Below are positions 29,934-40,798 of a DNA stretch of 64,000 bases, piece by piece. A program made the translations under genes and the position numbers. Under the pieces are notes generated by a model that worked only from the letters and a program-made list of their open reading frames with translations, searched no databases and was not told where the DNA came from. This stretch comes from Apiosordaria backusii (taxonomy: Eukaryota > Ascomycota > Sordariomycetes > Sordariales > Lasiosphaeriaceae). Within the stretch, counting starts at the first letter, position 1; the number at the start of each line of letters is the position of its first letter. Location: contig JAUKTV010000002.1 of NCBI GenBank assembly GCA_030549205.1, forward strand, positions 1,426,001-1,490,000. Direction: 5' to 3'.

Positions 29934-30946
29934 TCAACCCCCAAATAACCGCCCACAGCCCCAGCACCCAGCAGCACCGAGAGACCGAGCACTAGACTGT
30001 AAGGCCAGCGTCTCAACCATCTCAACATCTAACCACATCGCAAGCGCCATTGGGCTCCCCACAAACGGTGAGTCAAGAACGTTCTCAACACTCATGCCCG
30101 ACTTTGGCAGCCACCCTTTCTCTGCATCATTTCTCCCCTTATCCAACCTTCCAAAGACCTGCGGCAAAGCCGAGGACATAATTAAGAAGATCCCCGCCTT
30201 TTCCTTAGTCTCCAACTCCTGTGGAGTGGGAGCAGTCGTTGGTGTTGGAGCCATTGTTGCACCGCTAACAGTCGTCAAGCTCGAACGCCTGAGTCTATCC
30301 CAGTTCTCAAGCGCTGTCATTTGCTCCCTCGCTTCAGTCGGTATAGACGTCCGAGTACTGGTCATCGAAGGTGTGTTGATAGTATTTGCCTGCTGTTCCC
30401 GATACAGCAGCTCCCCAATCGCACGTTTATCATCGTCTGACAGATTTCCAATTCCAAGCAAGGCCAGATGTTCCTGACGGGTCCATTCCTTAAGGAGGAT
30501 ACCACGGTAAAAGAGCCCGGTGTAGATAGCGCGCGGGCTGAAACGGACAGATGCGGCTGTCCAGTTCGTATTTGCGTACCTTAGTCATATGTCTCGTTCG
30601 GTTCCAGTTCAGTGAGGTCGGGGAAAAGGTCAACGCGGCTGGAGAGACAGTAGCTAGGCTGGATATCCCAGTCGGCTCGGTTGGCATTGGGGTCGAGACG
30701 GGAGCTAGGCTGGATATCCCAGACGTCTGTTTTGGCGTAGGGGTCGATACCGCAGAGGTCGAGGGCGGCGTATTCCATACATAGATGGAAGTAGTTGAGT
30801 TTCTGCGGCATGAGGAGTGAGGTCGAGGATTTGGTGATGTTTGGGCGAGGCACTGGGCCGGGCGTATCACCGTCTTGTCTATGGGTTGGATCAGCTACGG
30901 CTATACAGCCGACCGACAGAAGGAGAAGAACTCGATCACGCATCAT
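29934..30946 (-). pseudogene. secreted fungal protein gene with apparent frameshift
   Basis: Starts at the ATG at 30946 with signal peptide MMRDRVLLLLSVGCIAVA; the frame (121 codons) stops at a TAA at 30581-30583. A second frame, open from just beyond that stop down to 29934, continues with convincing coding sequence (YANTNWTAASVRFSPR, then AIYTGLFYRGILLKEW). No donor in suitable phase lies before the TAA, and inserting one base there restores a continuous protein of about 335 aa. So I read a one-base loss, or a sequence error. The first part contains a 51-54 nt imperfect tandem duplication (about 30652-30760), giving (D/T)VWDIQPS..R(L/V)D-like repeats. Near the 3' end an alternative frame encodes a hydrophobic SLVLGLSVLLGAGAV segment, so a second shift removing a membrane anchor is possible. 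Family unknown. Confidence 0.55.
30652..30760 (-). repeat. imperfect tandem duplication of about 51-54 nt
   Basis: The 20-mer AGCTAGGCTGGATATCCCAG occurs twice on the + strand (about 30652-30671 and 30703-30722). Each copy is followed by similar TGGCxTxGGGGTCGA blocks. It lies inside the frameshifted secreted-protein gene. Confidence 0.7.
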
Positions 30947-31395
30947 TTTGAGTACAGTCTTCCGATGAGATAGCTTCTGCAGTAATTCTTGGCGGAGCCT
31001 GAGGTGACTACCAGTGTGGTGGCTTTGAACTGATCATATAGGCGCCGCCTTTCGTCTCACCGAACTTCTCGAGCTGGGCCAGTGAGCATGATGGGACTGA
31101 GAAGTCGGTGCTCCTACTAAAAGTAGAGTCTGAATTTGTTATTGGGGGCGGGAAACGCCGTACGAGGAAGGTGTGGTGGCTTCATTCTCGCACTTCCGAA
31201 ACCTGATATCAGACCTCAGATTTTTTGTAATTTGGACATGCTCTGAATTAAGTAGTAGGAGCTGGGCAATTGGCCATAGAAGCTCGCGCTTCTACGGTTA
31301 TGGTGTGGTAACACAAGGTTAAGTCTAGTAGCTATTGTCTTACCAGGCTAATTCTTTTCCTACCATTACCTAACTTGGATACAATATTCCGGCAT
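30947..31395. other. intergenic, nothing recognised
   Basis: Promoter side of the frameshifted gene and 3' flank of the tryptophanase fusion gene. AT-rich near 31380. Confidence 0.5.
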
Positions 31396-34272
31396 TTATA
31401 ACGCATCATGAGGCCCAAATATCTCCGGGCAAAGATAAAAAGTATTTTCCCGTCTTCCCCCAGCCCGCTGCTTCAAACTGACCCAAGCATGGATACCGCG
31501 CCCATCTCTCAGTGGCCTGCGCTGCGCAGCAGCAAGCACCATGGCATATCTCACCCTCGCGACGGGCGACGTTCCGGTAGCAACTAGATACGCCTCAACC
31601 CGTCTTTTGACTTCGGCATCATTCTGCACATATGCATCAACAGGGAAGTGCACAGTTCCCACAGGCCTGTCTCCAGTCTTCCCAGAGAAAGCAAAACACG
31701 AAATCAGCGACTTCCTCTTGGTCGAACTGTCCTCACGACCAAAGTCGCTACCGGCCATGGCGGCGAAGAAGCGCTGGATCTCGAAGGCATCAGCGTCCGG
31801 GCAGATAGTGGCGTGTTTCCGCGCGACTTCAGCTGCGAGAGACCGAGAGGTTGCGTCGGCCACGCCATGAGCGATGTACACCTTGACGCGGGCTTCATCC
31901 TTGTTCGAGGACATATCCAGGGAAAAATAGATAACCCGATCTTCAGGGCCGAGGATACCCTCCACCAACTGCCATCCCGTTTGCAGGCCAAGACGCCGGA
32001 AGGCTTCGCGGGTTTTGGAGACGGCGTTGTCTTTGCCAGCTGCGCTTGGGTCGAGGTAGATCTTCCACTGCGGTCCTTTGCTCGGCGACCAGGCGCAGCT
32101 GTGCCAGGCGGCCATCTTGACGTTTGGCTGAGATAATGGTGAGAGCCGATTGGGTATGAAGAGGTCACGAATAGATTCGAAGCGCTCTAGCGAGATGGGG
32201 TAGGTGGCAGCAATATCTTGGTTGAGACGCAGCGTTGCCTCAGTCAAATTATCCCAGTTGTTATTGTTTGGCTGTGCCTCAGTCAGGAATCGCAGCTCCG
32301 CTTTGCCAGTACCTTGATCAATCGACACAGAGTACTCGATTGGCGAGCCGTCATTGCTCACGCTGGATACCCAAGCCGTTGGGTCCAACTGTTTGGGAAC
32401 AAGGGTTTGGCCCCATTCGCCAGTCGCCAGAGCCAGAGCTTTGCTCAGTTCTTCGGCTACTGCGTCTTGTCCAACTGCCGTAGACAGATAACCGAGCTGC
32501 CTGCTCGCCTCACCATGAAAGGTGTCATTGATAGCTTGGTCGACGGGCACCGGTTTCAAGCCAGCTGAGAAGTGTCGAAGCTTCATATGCTTGCCGCGGG
32601 TGATGACAGCATTAGGAACAGTATGCCTCCTGTCATACAGGTCCTTGATAGCCGCCACCGTGTAATCGAAGTGCTCATCAGAGTAGACATGACGCGGCAC
32701 GGCAAAGCGGACAAGATTTGGAATCTTGATGCGCTCTTCGGGTGCTTTGAGATCATATGCCCAACCGAACGGACCGGCCTCAGCAGCCCGAATGCCGTAT
32801 TCTTTGATCAGCTCAAGTGTAAAGCCAACTGAAGCAAAATCCTCGGGCTTCCGGTTACACCCGAAGAAGAAGTGATCCATGTCAAGGTAAACAGCGTGTC
32901 CTCCAGGGGGGGATAGAGCAGCGATATCACTCGCTTGGAGCTTCTGGGCGAAGGTCTGAACCTGCGTGATGCGGTTACGAAGGTACGCCTGGTCAGTCAC
33001 CTGGTACAAACCGGCCGAAGCTGCCATCAAGTCACGTCCGCTCACTAGAGAGGTGGATGGTTAGTACCAAGTCTTCTGAAGCCACAAAGAGGAAGTTGAC
33101 TTACTGCCACCATAAGAATCGTTCCCATAGCAGAGGATTTGTCTCTCCTTCAGCAGCATACCGATGCCTTCGTATCTCTGAATAAACAATCCCTGGTCAC
33201 GAAAACACAAGACACCGCCCATATTGGCTAATCCATCCTTCTTCAGGCTGATGGTGAACCCTTCGGCGTAAGAGAACATCTCCTGAACAATGTCGGCAAT
33301 GCTCTTGTCCGCGTAGCCATCCTCGTACCTCTGGATGAAGTATGCATTCTCGGCAAACCGACAAGCATCCAGAAACAGAGGTATCGAATGCCGCTTAGCC
33401 AGGGCATCAGCACCACGGATATTTGCCATAGACACAGGTTGTGCAGCAGCCCAGTTGTTAGTGATGGTCACCAAGATCATAGCAACCTTTCCTGGGTTCT
33501 CGTTCAAGTAGGCCTCGGTGGCGGCCAAATCCAGATTCCCCTTGAAGTTGTTCGTCTTACCGACCAACTCCTGGGGGAAAGGATTAGTCAGACCGGGTTG
33601 CGTGAACGTCTGAAGCTGGAACCCCGCCACTGCAGCATTTGCCCCTGTCGTGTCGAAAAAGCCGTTGCTGATAATGGTGGTTGGCTTACCATGCTCCGGA
33701 TGCGAGCCGTACCCTTCAGCAATCATGGCGCTGATGGTGGAAAAGAGCAGTGTCTCGGCGCAGCGCCCTTGAGGGAGAATGAAGAAGTTGGGACGCTCGA
33801 GCTGGTAGCGGCCTCCATTCACGAAACCACCCTGGGAGGATACAAGGAGCTTAGTTTGATAGAATCCCACATCGGTCTTGCCTGCCAGGACTTTTTCTAT
33901 TATGTGTTGCCGATGGCCTCCGCGCTCGAAGATGTCTCGAAAGGCATCCAGCAGGCAGTAATACCCCCAATTACGGCCGTAGCTTTCATCTCCCCTCATT
34001 ACTAGGAAGACATGTCAGTGGGGCTCCCCGCCGCTCAAATGTTAGAATGAGAGTATTCACTTACAAGCCGCCCATTGCACATCCGTCATAGCGGAAGTCC
34101 CCGAGTCTGACAAGAAGTCACAGGTGAGAAGCCCGGCGGGGAAGGCAAAAACGTTGTACTCGACATCCTTGAGGATCCTTTCCCGTTCCTCTGCCGAGGC
34201 GGTAGGGAGAGATCTGACAACAAGGGCGGCGTGGGCCGGTGGGTGGGGGATCGAAGTCGGGATGGAAGCCAT
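31396..34272 (-). CDS. tryptophanase (beta-eliminating lyase) fused to DMATS-type aromatic prenyltransferase
   Basis: Three exons, 34272-34065, 34001-33105 and 33044-31396; introns of 63 and 60 nt, both with GTAAGT donors; 917 aa from an ATG. Residues 1 to about 535 are a complete tryptophanase/tyrosine phenol-lyase-type PLP enzyme: WAALMRGDESYGRN across splice 1, PQGRCAE, FLDACRFAEN, the PLP-lysine motif SLKKDG (Lys324 the likely Schiff base) with NMGG, SYGGMSGRDL across splice 2, and terminal LRHFSAGLKPV. Such enzymes split tryptophan into indole, pyruvate and ammonia. After a short linker, residues about 545-917 match the ABBA-barrel DMATS family: WKIYLDP, RVIYFSLDM, RVKVYIAHG, GTVHFPVDAY and a terminal TFYLCPEIFG. 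These transfer dimethylallyl groups to indole compounds. The DMATS part is short, like bacterial ones. Splicing in frame and the uninterrupted third exon spanning the junction show a true fusion. Predicted product: prenylated tryptophan or indole (inference). Confidence 0.92.
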
Positions 34273-35597
34273 GATTCGGTATTAATGGTTTGGACAATTC
34301 TGTGACAGTTGTGTCGAGCCGTGAGCATGGGGACGGCTTTATGACTACTTCTTACTGCCACCTGAACGCCTGAACACATCTCGTCCACTCCCAGCCATAA
34401 AATCCCATGGAGAGTCTTGTGGATTCCATCTTCAGACTAAGGTATGCCATTCTTGACCAAGCATCTGCTGTCATACCATGGAATCGTTGCCGTGCAGAGA
34501 CCAAGATGCGGTGAGGTAGCATTAGCACAGCCATTACTCTCCTTGATGGTATGGTCACAGCGACTTGAGCATGTTCGAGTGGGCGGACGTTAGTCGGTGC
34601 CTAGGTAGGCTATCAAGACCAGCACCATACAACACTAACAGACTAGCCCCCAATGTTATGGGTCAGTGCCCTGGGCTAAGGTGGGCTGAGTCATAGCCTC
34701 AGCCGGTCACAGGTCGGCTCAACACCATGGATTACGCGGAGGAATTCTAAATAAGCGTACTAACACTTGGGGTTTACAGCGTTTCGTTTAATTTAGCGTG
34801 GAGGTCCGTAGGTGGGATTGGGATTTAAAAGGGCAAACAATTCCTGTATTCTATTAAAGTCCTTTATCGATTAATATCAATATTATATTTGACCTTACAT
34901 CTGGCCTTCAGTTGTGGGACCACACCACCCAAGCCCCCCCCCCCACAATTGTTAGTGCAGAATGTATCTTTGACATGCTCTTAATATACCGAGATCAACC
35001 ATTTCCTATTCCGAAGCATCAAATGTAAGCGGTTCCGCTGACGATTGCGAATCGGAGCTTATACCCGGAAGGGCTTCCGGGTCCGATCCACTTTGGGACA
35101 CCCGAAGACGCCTCTCAAGAGAGGAGCAACATCAAACAAAAAGACCAAGTTCCTGAAAGCAGGAAGCAATCACGGACTTACAGTTAACAGAATAGGGTAG
35201 ATATATCCTTGAAACATATTGTCAGGGTTGGTATGGATTTCTGGACACCTTCAGGGGGTCCTTGAAGCTAAGATCACACTGTAGCTACCTACCTAATCAG
35301 CTAATGGCAGATGAAGCGATCGCCCTTCCTTGCCTCATCGGTGCCTTGGGCACATTGATATGTGTGCCTTTCTATTGGTTCCTTGCGATTGGTAACTTTT
35401 TTTGATGTAGATCTCTCTTCACAGTCAGCCCCTTAAAAGAGCGTGATATCGGCATCTTGGCTGTTTGAGGGGGATTGTCGCTGTCCAACGTAAGACTGTC
35501 CACACCACGATCAGCGCGACGCAATCAGCGCTACAAACATTCCCCCTTTGCTCAGCCTGTTCTTACGCAGGCGTTTCGTATTGGTCGGGTTGAGTAA
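34273..35597. promoter_or_regulatory. divergent intergenic region of the tryptophanase-prenyltransferase locus
   Basis: 1.3 kb between the start of the fusion gene (-) and the Pth11-like receptor gene (+). AT-rich around 34830-34900. No open frame with a signature. It presumably holds both promoters. Confidence 0.45.
34934..34944 (+). repeat. poly-C tract, 11 nt
   Basis: Eleven C residues in the spacer between the fusion gene and the receptor gene. Confidence 0.7.
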
Positions 35598-37144
35598 ATG
35601 GACCCGAGTATTCCGTCCCAAGGCCCCCCAAGTATGTCCAAATTATGGCGTGAGCCTGTGCTACGGGACTGCGCCATCCATATTGCAGACGCCATTACCG
35701 CTTTAAAGTGCCTCTTGTGGAAGCCAGCCATAAAGACCACAGCCCTCATGCAGCTTTATTCCCCGGAGGAAATTTGCTCCATGCTGGCAATTGTACACGC
35801 CTGGCACGCACGCCTCGGATTGAGAATGGAGTTCGTTATCCAGCCAACCGTTATCCCGACCAATAATTACATCGCCTCGATGGTGGTAATGAACTCATTG
35901 ACCGCTTCTTTGGTCACCATCAGGCTGTGTACGAACTGGAGGCACCACAAGAAGCTTTTTGTGGATGACTGTGAGTCCAGCCATAATTTTCTAGTTATGT
36001 TGTACAGGGCTTGTGGCTGATGCTGTGACATGCATAGACCTAACCGTTATCGGCTTGGCGTTTGTTGCTAGCTATTCAGCAACGTCTTCCATGATGAACA
36101 GGTGTAAGTGATTATGATACGCAACCTATTTTCTTGGATAAGAGCACTTACTCAAAACATTGTCAACACATCAGCCTTCAATTCGAAGCCTGAGGATATT
36201 GAGATAGCATTCATAACCAGTGTAAGTTCTCCATAATTCCACTCCTTACGACGAAAAAGGTTCTTGTGCTGACCGGCAGCCGTCTCCAGTTAGCAGCAGC
36301 ATGCCTCTTCACTGCCACAACGGCAATGTACTTTGCCAAACTGCCCATCCTCATTTTCGTGATGAGGACCTTCGGCATTCACAAGTGGCTACGGTACACA
36401 GGATACTCCCTCATCGTCTTCACAGCACTATGCTTCTTTGCCGCTGCCATGTGGACCGGGGCTCATTGTAGCCCGGGCCTGCATACAGTGAACCTCGACT
36501 TCATGATCAAATGTGTAGATGCCACGTACTACACGACTGTCTCACGCAACAGCCTGTCGCTGGTGGTGGACCTCGTTATTTTTGTACTGCCGTTACCCTT
36601 TGTCTTCAAGCTGAAACTCTCCCGGCGGAAGAAGCTTGGTGTCTCGTTGGTGTTTCTGACTGGCAGCTTCGGTATCGCGGCTGCCGTCGTGTCCTTGTAC
36701 TATCAGTTTGGCCAAAGGACTCAGACTTCGAGCAGTATCACCCTGGCAATGCTCACGACGTTGGTGTCTCTCCTCTACACTCATACCGTTTACAATGGGC
36801 TGACTTTTGTCACCCACAGGATCATCGAGTGCTGCACATTCCTCATGGTCAGCTGTGCACCCGCCCTACGACTGTTCTGGTCGCATTACTTTGGAAAATC
36901 AGCCTTTGCTGCTCGTTTAGGTCTCGGCATGTCGACGACAGGACGATCATCTAAGAGGTCTGAAATTGCTCTCGAAGGTTCAAGTTGGCACCCTTCACAA
37001 GCAATACGCAGTGCTCAAACCCCTATCAGGGTGACGACAGATCACTACGTTGAGCTTCATGATGTTGCCCAGGCACCAGTTCCAGCTTACACCGCCAAAG
37101 CCAATGATCAGTGGGCCAACAGACATGTGTGGGAGAGAGAGTAA
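35598..37144 (+). CDS. Pth11-like / fungal rhodopsin-domain integral membrane protein
   Basis: Exons 35598-35970, 36038-36103, 36175-36221 and 36290-37144; introns of 67, 71 and 68 nt, all joined in frame; 446 aa from ATG 35598. An internal ATG at 35826 (MEFVIQPTV) may be the true start, since the ~76 residues before it are untypical. The fungal seven-helix layout is visible: NYIASMVVMNSLTASLVTIRL; then, across splices, YLTVIGLAFVASYSA; ACLFTATTAMYFAKLPILIF; YSLIVFTALCFFAAAMW; SLVVDLVIFVLPLPFVFKL; FLTGSFGIAAAVVSLYY; and CCTFLMVSCAPALRLFW. The C-terminal tail is hydrophilic and Ser-rich. A 56-nt intron-like stretch (GTGTCT..GCTGAC..CCACAG) inside exon 4 at about 36761-36820 is not removed, because it would break the frame. 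Such proteins are putative surface GPCR-like sensors. Confidence 0.75.
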
Positions 37145-37611
37145 TCACGACCGCTTTCGCAGTGTAATATCTTGTATGTGGCAGATTAGCCGCAGAGAGT
37201 GGGCAACATCTGCCACCGTGGCAGTCGTTGAAAAGTCTCTGTACATGTACGGCACGGTTCGGTCCGTTCGGAGGTATGTGGGCGTAAAGTGAAATTCAAG
37301 GCAAACTGTCAGATATGCATGTTGGTGCTGACATACCCACCCTATCCGAACCAAACAGGCACAAATTCACATACGAGCCGCATATCACCCAGGGTCAGAC
37401 CTGTCATTAGCAGTTGGTGGGTTGGAAGAATGGTGGTGAAGGGCTTGACTAAGAAAAGAAAACAACGACAACCCCCCGCAAACCCTTTCGGCGTCTCCCG
37501 TGTCTTCCCCCCACCCGCGATGACAACGGCTGATAGGTGTTACTCCGTTCCTTCTATCCTCAGCTTGCATCCCAGTACTACCGCTATCCTTTCCACTCCA
37601 CTCGGGAATAG
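37145..37611. other. intergenic, P450 promoter
   Basis: Spacer between two + strand genes; no element recognised. Confidence 0.45.
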
Positions 37612-39201
37612 ATGGCTTCCTCAGAGCTGTACGTGGCCGCAGCTGTGGTCCTTCTGTCCATCTTGGTTCTCACAAGATTTGTCTCTTCCAAAAAATCCAA
37701 ATTCTCCTCCTTGCCACTCCCACCCGGCCCGCCGACCTTGCCTATCCTCGGGAACGTCCATCAAGCTCCCAAAACGCACCCATGGCTCCAATTCCACGCC
37801 TGGAGCAAGACCTACGGGCCCATCATCCACCTCAACATGGCCGGGCAGCACGTCATCGTCTTGACAACCTCAAAAGCAGCCCACGATCTCCTAGCCAAGC
37901 AAGGCGCAACCTTTTCAGACCGTCCTCACTTCGTCGTCGCTCACGAACTAGCCCTTCAGGGTATGCACATGCTCCTCCGCCCCTACGACCAACGCTTCAA
38001 GCTCCACCAAAAACTCCAAACCCCAGTCCTAAGCGAAAAAGCCGCAAAAGCCTACCTCCCCATCCAAGACCTCGAATCAAAACAACTCCTCTTTGATCTC
38101 CTAACAACCTCCACCACCACCATCAACCCCCACGACCAAATAGAGCGCATGACAGCCAGCCTAATCTACACCCTCTTCTACTCCCACCGCGTCCGCACAG
38201 CGCGTGACCCCATCCTCCTCCAAGCCCACTCCGTCAACCACGAATTCGACCAACTCGCCCAAGTGGGAAGATACCTCGTCGACTCTTTCCCCATCCTCAA
38301 CAACCTTCCCCCTTTCCTCGCCCCCTGGAAAGCCGAAGCCGCCTCCCACTGGAAGAAACAACGCGCCCTCCACGTCGGCAACCTCGAGCTTGGCATCGAA
38401 AGCAAAAGCTGGAATGTCTCCAAACAAATGCAACAGGCCGTCAATTCCATGACGGACATTGATGTGCCAGTCGAGGAACTAGCCCTCAACATCGGCATCA
38501 TGGCCGACGCTGCCCTCGACGCAAGCACAGAAACGCTAATGTGGTTCATCCTCGCTTGCGTCACCTCCTCCCACGGGCACCACAGCTGGATCTCCACCGC
38601 CCAGCAACACCTCGATACAGTCATCGGACGTGCTCGACTCCCCACATTTTCCGACCGCCCCTCCCTCCCCTACATCACCGCCATAGTGGAAGAACTCCTC
38701 CGCTGGCGACCCGCCGGCGCAGCAGGCGTACCACATTTCACCAAAGTTGAGACCAGCTACGAAGGGTACCGCATCCCCGCCAACTCGGTAGTAATCCCCA
38801 ACCACTGGTCCATCACCCGCGAGGAGGCCGTCTTTGGCGTAGATGTGGAATCTTTCCTGCCTGAACGCTGGTTGGAGAGCCCAGAGAAGGAACTCCCCAC
38901 TGTTGGGTTCGGGTACGGACGCCGGGTTTGCCCCGGTCGGCATGTTGCTCGCAATAGCCTCTGGATCGCTGTTGCGAGATTATTGTGGGCGTTTGATATC
39001 AAGCCTGAACTGAACAAATTGGGTGAGCCGGTTGAGGTAGACACAAAGGGAACTGATGGGCTGGTTACCAAGCCGTTGCCGTTCAAGGCGCGGTTTGTGC
39101 CCAGGGGTGACTGGGTGAGGGATGTTGTGATGAGGGAGGGCGACACGTGGGATGTGGATTATCACGAGGTTCTGGATCAGATTGCAACTGTATTCAGATG
39201 A
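37612..39201 (+). CDS. cytochrome P450 monooxygenase, 529 aa, intron-less
   Basis: Starts at ATG 37612 with an N-terminal membrane anchor (about residues 5-24, ELYVAAAVVLLSILVLTRF) and the proline hinge PLPPGPPTLPILGN. The I-helix reads DASTETL in place of the usual AGxDT(T/S), with Ser instead of Gly. The ExxR motif is EELLRWRP. The PERW block is present (FLPERWLE). The haem loop is FGYGRRVCPGRHVA with Cys440 as thiolate ligand. It is therefore a complete class II microsomal P450, probably related to the O-methylsterigmatocystin-oxidoreductase/CYP620-like group seen in secondary metabolism. It lies 3.3 kb from the tryptophanase-prenyltransferase start, beyond one gene, so it could oxidise that pathway's product. 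This link is inference from position. Confidence 0.92.
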   Translation: MASSELYVAAAVVLLSILVLTRFVSSKKSKFSSLPLPPGPPTLPILGNVHQAPKTHPWLQFHAWSKTYGPIIHLNMAGQHVIVLTTSKAAHDLLAKQGATFSDRPHFVVAHELALQGMHMLLRPYDQRFKLHQKLQTPVLSEKAAKAYLPIQDLESKQLLFDLLTTSTTTINPHDQIERMTASLIYTLFYSHRVRTARDPILLQAHSVNHEFDQLAQVGRYLVDSFPILNNLPPFLAPWKAEAASHWKKQRALHVGNLELGIESKSWNVSKQMQQAVNSMTDIDVPVEELALNIGIMADAALDASTETLMWFILACVTSSHGHHSWISTAQQHLDTVIGRARLPTFSDRPSLPYITAIVEELLRWRPAGAAGVPHFTKVETSYEGYRIPANSVVIPNHWSITREEAVFGVDVESFLPERWLESPEKELPTVGFGYGRRVCPGRHVARNSLWIAVARLLWAFDIKPELNKLGEPVEVDTKGTDGLVTKPLPFKARFVPRGDWVRDVVMREGDTWDVDYHEVLDQIATVFR

Positions 39202-39817
39202 GACACGTTTGTAAGATACTTAACTTGTAACTTTAGCGGGTTCTTGTCACTCGGTATGGCGCCTCGGGACCGAAAAGGCAGGTGACAAAAGGATAACCGG
39301 ACATCCCAAAGGCCTTCCATCACGATGGGTAAGAACATCGATATCTACTTAAAACAAAAAAAGATTTAGTTGGCGAAGAATCATCAGAGGCTGCCGGAGG
39401 GCGAGGAATGTACAAAAGAAGAAGTTCCCCCCTAGCATGCTACCAACTCCTTTAAATCAACGTCTTGAGGAGCCTGTCGGCAGACCTCTTCATGATACTT
39501 GAACAACGCTACTCTACATCTTGTAGAACTACAGCAAGACAATGCAACTTGTCCCCAAACCCAAATAGCCATATATCCTGTGTGGATGCGCGCAAGAAAA
39601 TCACTGCAAGACCGCTTGTGTTGGACACTAGAGCCAACACCTCCTCAATCAAAGGCATGTGCCCAAATTAAGTCGACAAAGCTCCAACCGAAGACCGTTG
39701 CCCCATCAAGCAAAGCCCTGTTATCTCAAATCCGACATGTTGTGAAGCTCCCGGAATCTTTGGCTCAATGCCCTTAACCCTCGGAACTGTGCCTCAACAA
39801 AGTTTTTTGTGACGACT
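39202..39817. other. intergenic, nothing recognised
   Basis: Convergent 3' flanks of the P450 and the coiled-coil protein gene. Confidence 0.5.
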
Positions 39818-40798
39818 TCAGGCTCTTCTTGAATTGGTTCTCAAGAAGTCTACCGTTGGCAGCCTCGACCCAGGCCGCACTCGGGGAACATCCCTCAGAA
39901 TCGACAACTGTTGCAAACCACGGTTAGCAGCCGTTGCCTTACCAATGAGCCTGTGTCGACGTTTACCGGACATACCTTTGTGAGAAAACTCCCTGATAAT
40001 GTCCTCCTTGGTATATTTACGATTGGAGTCATGACCAATGCAATCAGCGCCGTTGAAGTGCGCCTCAGCAAGATAGTTGGGCGCAGCAAAGGGGTGTTCG
40101 GTGAACATGAATGGTGCCATATCAGCACCAAGATTGCAGCGCAAGACGATCCATCCCGTATTCAACTCTTGCAGCTCAAAGACGTATTCAACCCCCTCGA
40201 TCTGCCAGTCCTCCACGCCGGGATTGCCCAGGCATTGCTTAGCTTCGAGACGCGGAGGAGGGTCCGAGGAAACGCGATGTCTCTTGGTCACGGGTGTGGT
40301 ACCGAAGTCGGGCTGGGTTTTGCTCCGCTTGGCCTGGTGGGACGGCAGAGTATTAGCCCCATGTTCCAAGCATGGACGAAACAAGCGAACATCGTAGAGA
40401 GAAGAACTTGCCATGAACTTGGCCGGCGCGCTAGAAGGTGCGGGCGACGTCTTGGGCACGACGGAAATCGACTGCTCGGATTTCAGCTCGGATTTCAGCT
40501 CTTCCGGCTTAACGTCGAGAAAGCGCACCGCCATTTCCTTCGCTCTATCTTTTCCAACTGCGGCCGACAGAACATTTGCAGTGGCCTCTAGGAGTTGCTG
40601 CTTCTCGCGGTTGACGATCTGGCGCTCGAACGCGAGGAATGCTTCGACTCGTTTCTTGTGGTCGCCTTCAATGCGTTGAACTTCGGTCTGGACGTGGCCT
40701 TTGACTTTCTTGGCAATTGCGGCTTGTTGCTCGAGAATGGCTAACTCGACCGTCTTTGTAAATTTGACCAGACGGTCTTCATCAGGAGGTTGAGCCAT
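39818..40798 (-). CDS. hypothetical protein with N-terminal coiled coil, 326 aa
   Basis: Single exon from the ATG at 40798 (MAQPPDEDRLVKF); the frame above opens at TTG. Residues about 10-75 are an Ala/Glu/Lys/Gln-rich helix likely to form a coiled coil. A 12-nt duplication gives ELKSELKSE at about residue 105. The middle is Ser/Pro/Ala-rich with basic patches (AKRSKT, TKRHR). The C-terminal ~130 residues, from VEDWQIEGVEYVFELQEL to WIVLRCNLGADMAPFMFTEHPF, look like a small folded domain, then a basic tail. I recognise no family. Nuclear localisation is suggested by the basic patches only. Confidence 0.65.
   Translation of the reverse strand: MAQPPDEDRLVKFTKTVELAILEQQAAIAKKVKGHVQTEVQRIEGDHKKRVEAFLAFERQIVNREKQQLLEATANVLSAAVGKDRAKEMAVRFLDVKPEELKSELKSEQSISVVPKTSPAPSSAPAKFMASSSLYDVRLFRPCLEHGANTLPSHQAKRSKTQPDFGTTPVTKRHRVSSDPPPRLEAKQCLGNPGVEDWQIEGVEYVFELQELNTGWIVLRCNLGADMAPFMFTEHPFAAPNYLAEAHFNGADCIGHDSNRKYTKEDIIREFSHKGMSGKRRHRLIGKATAANRGLQQLSILRDVPRVRPGSRLPTVDFLRTNSRRA

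Noticed and set aside
34740..35590. RIP-mutated transposon in the spacer beside the fusion gene
   Set aside because: AT-rich patch is short, and no terminal repeats or transposase-like translation could be found.
36540..36600. Possible retinal-binding microbial opsin in the receptor gene
   Set aside because: The helices match the fungal Pth11-like/rhodopsin-domain family, and no Schiff-base Lys motif of true opsins was seen in the last helix.
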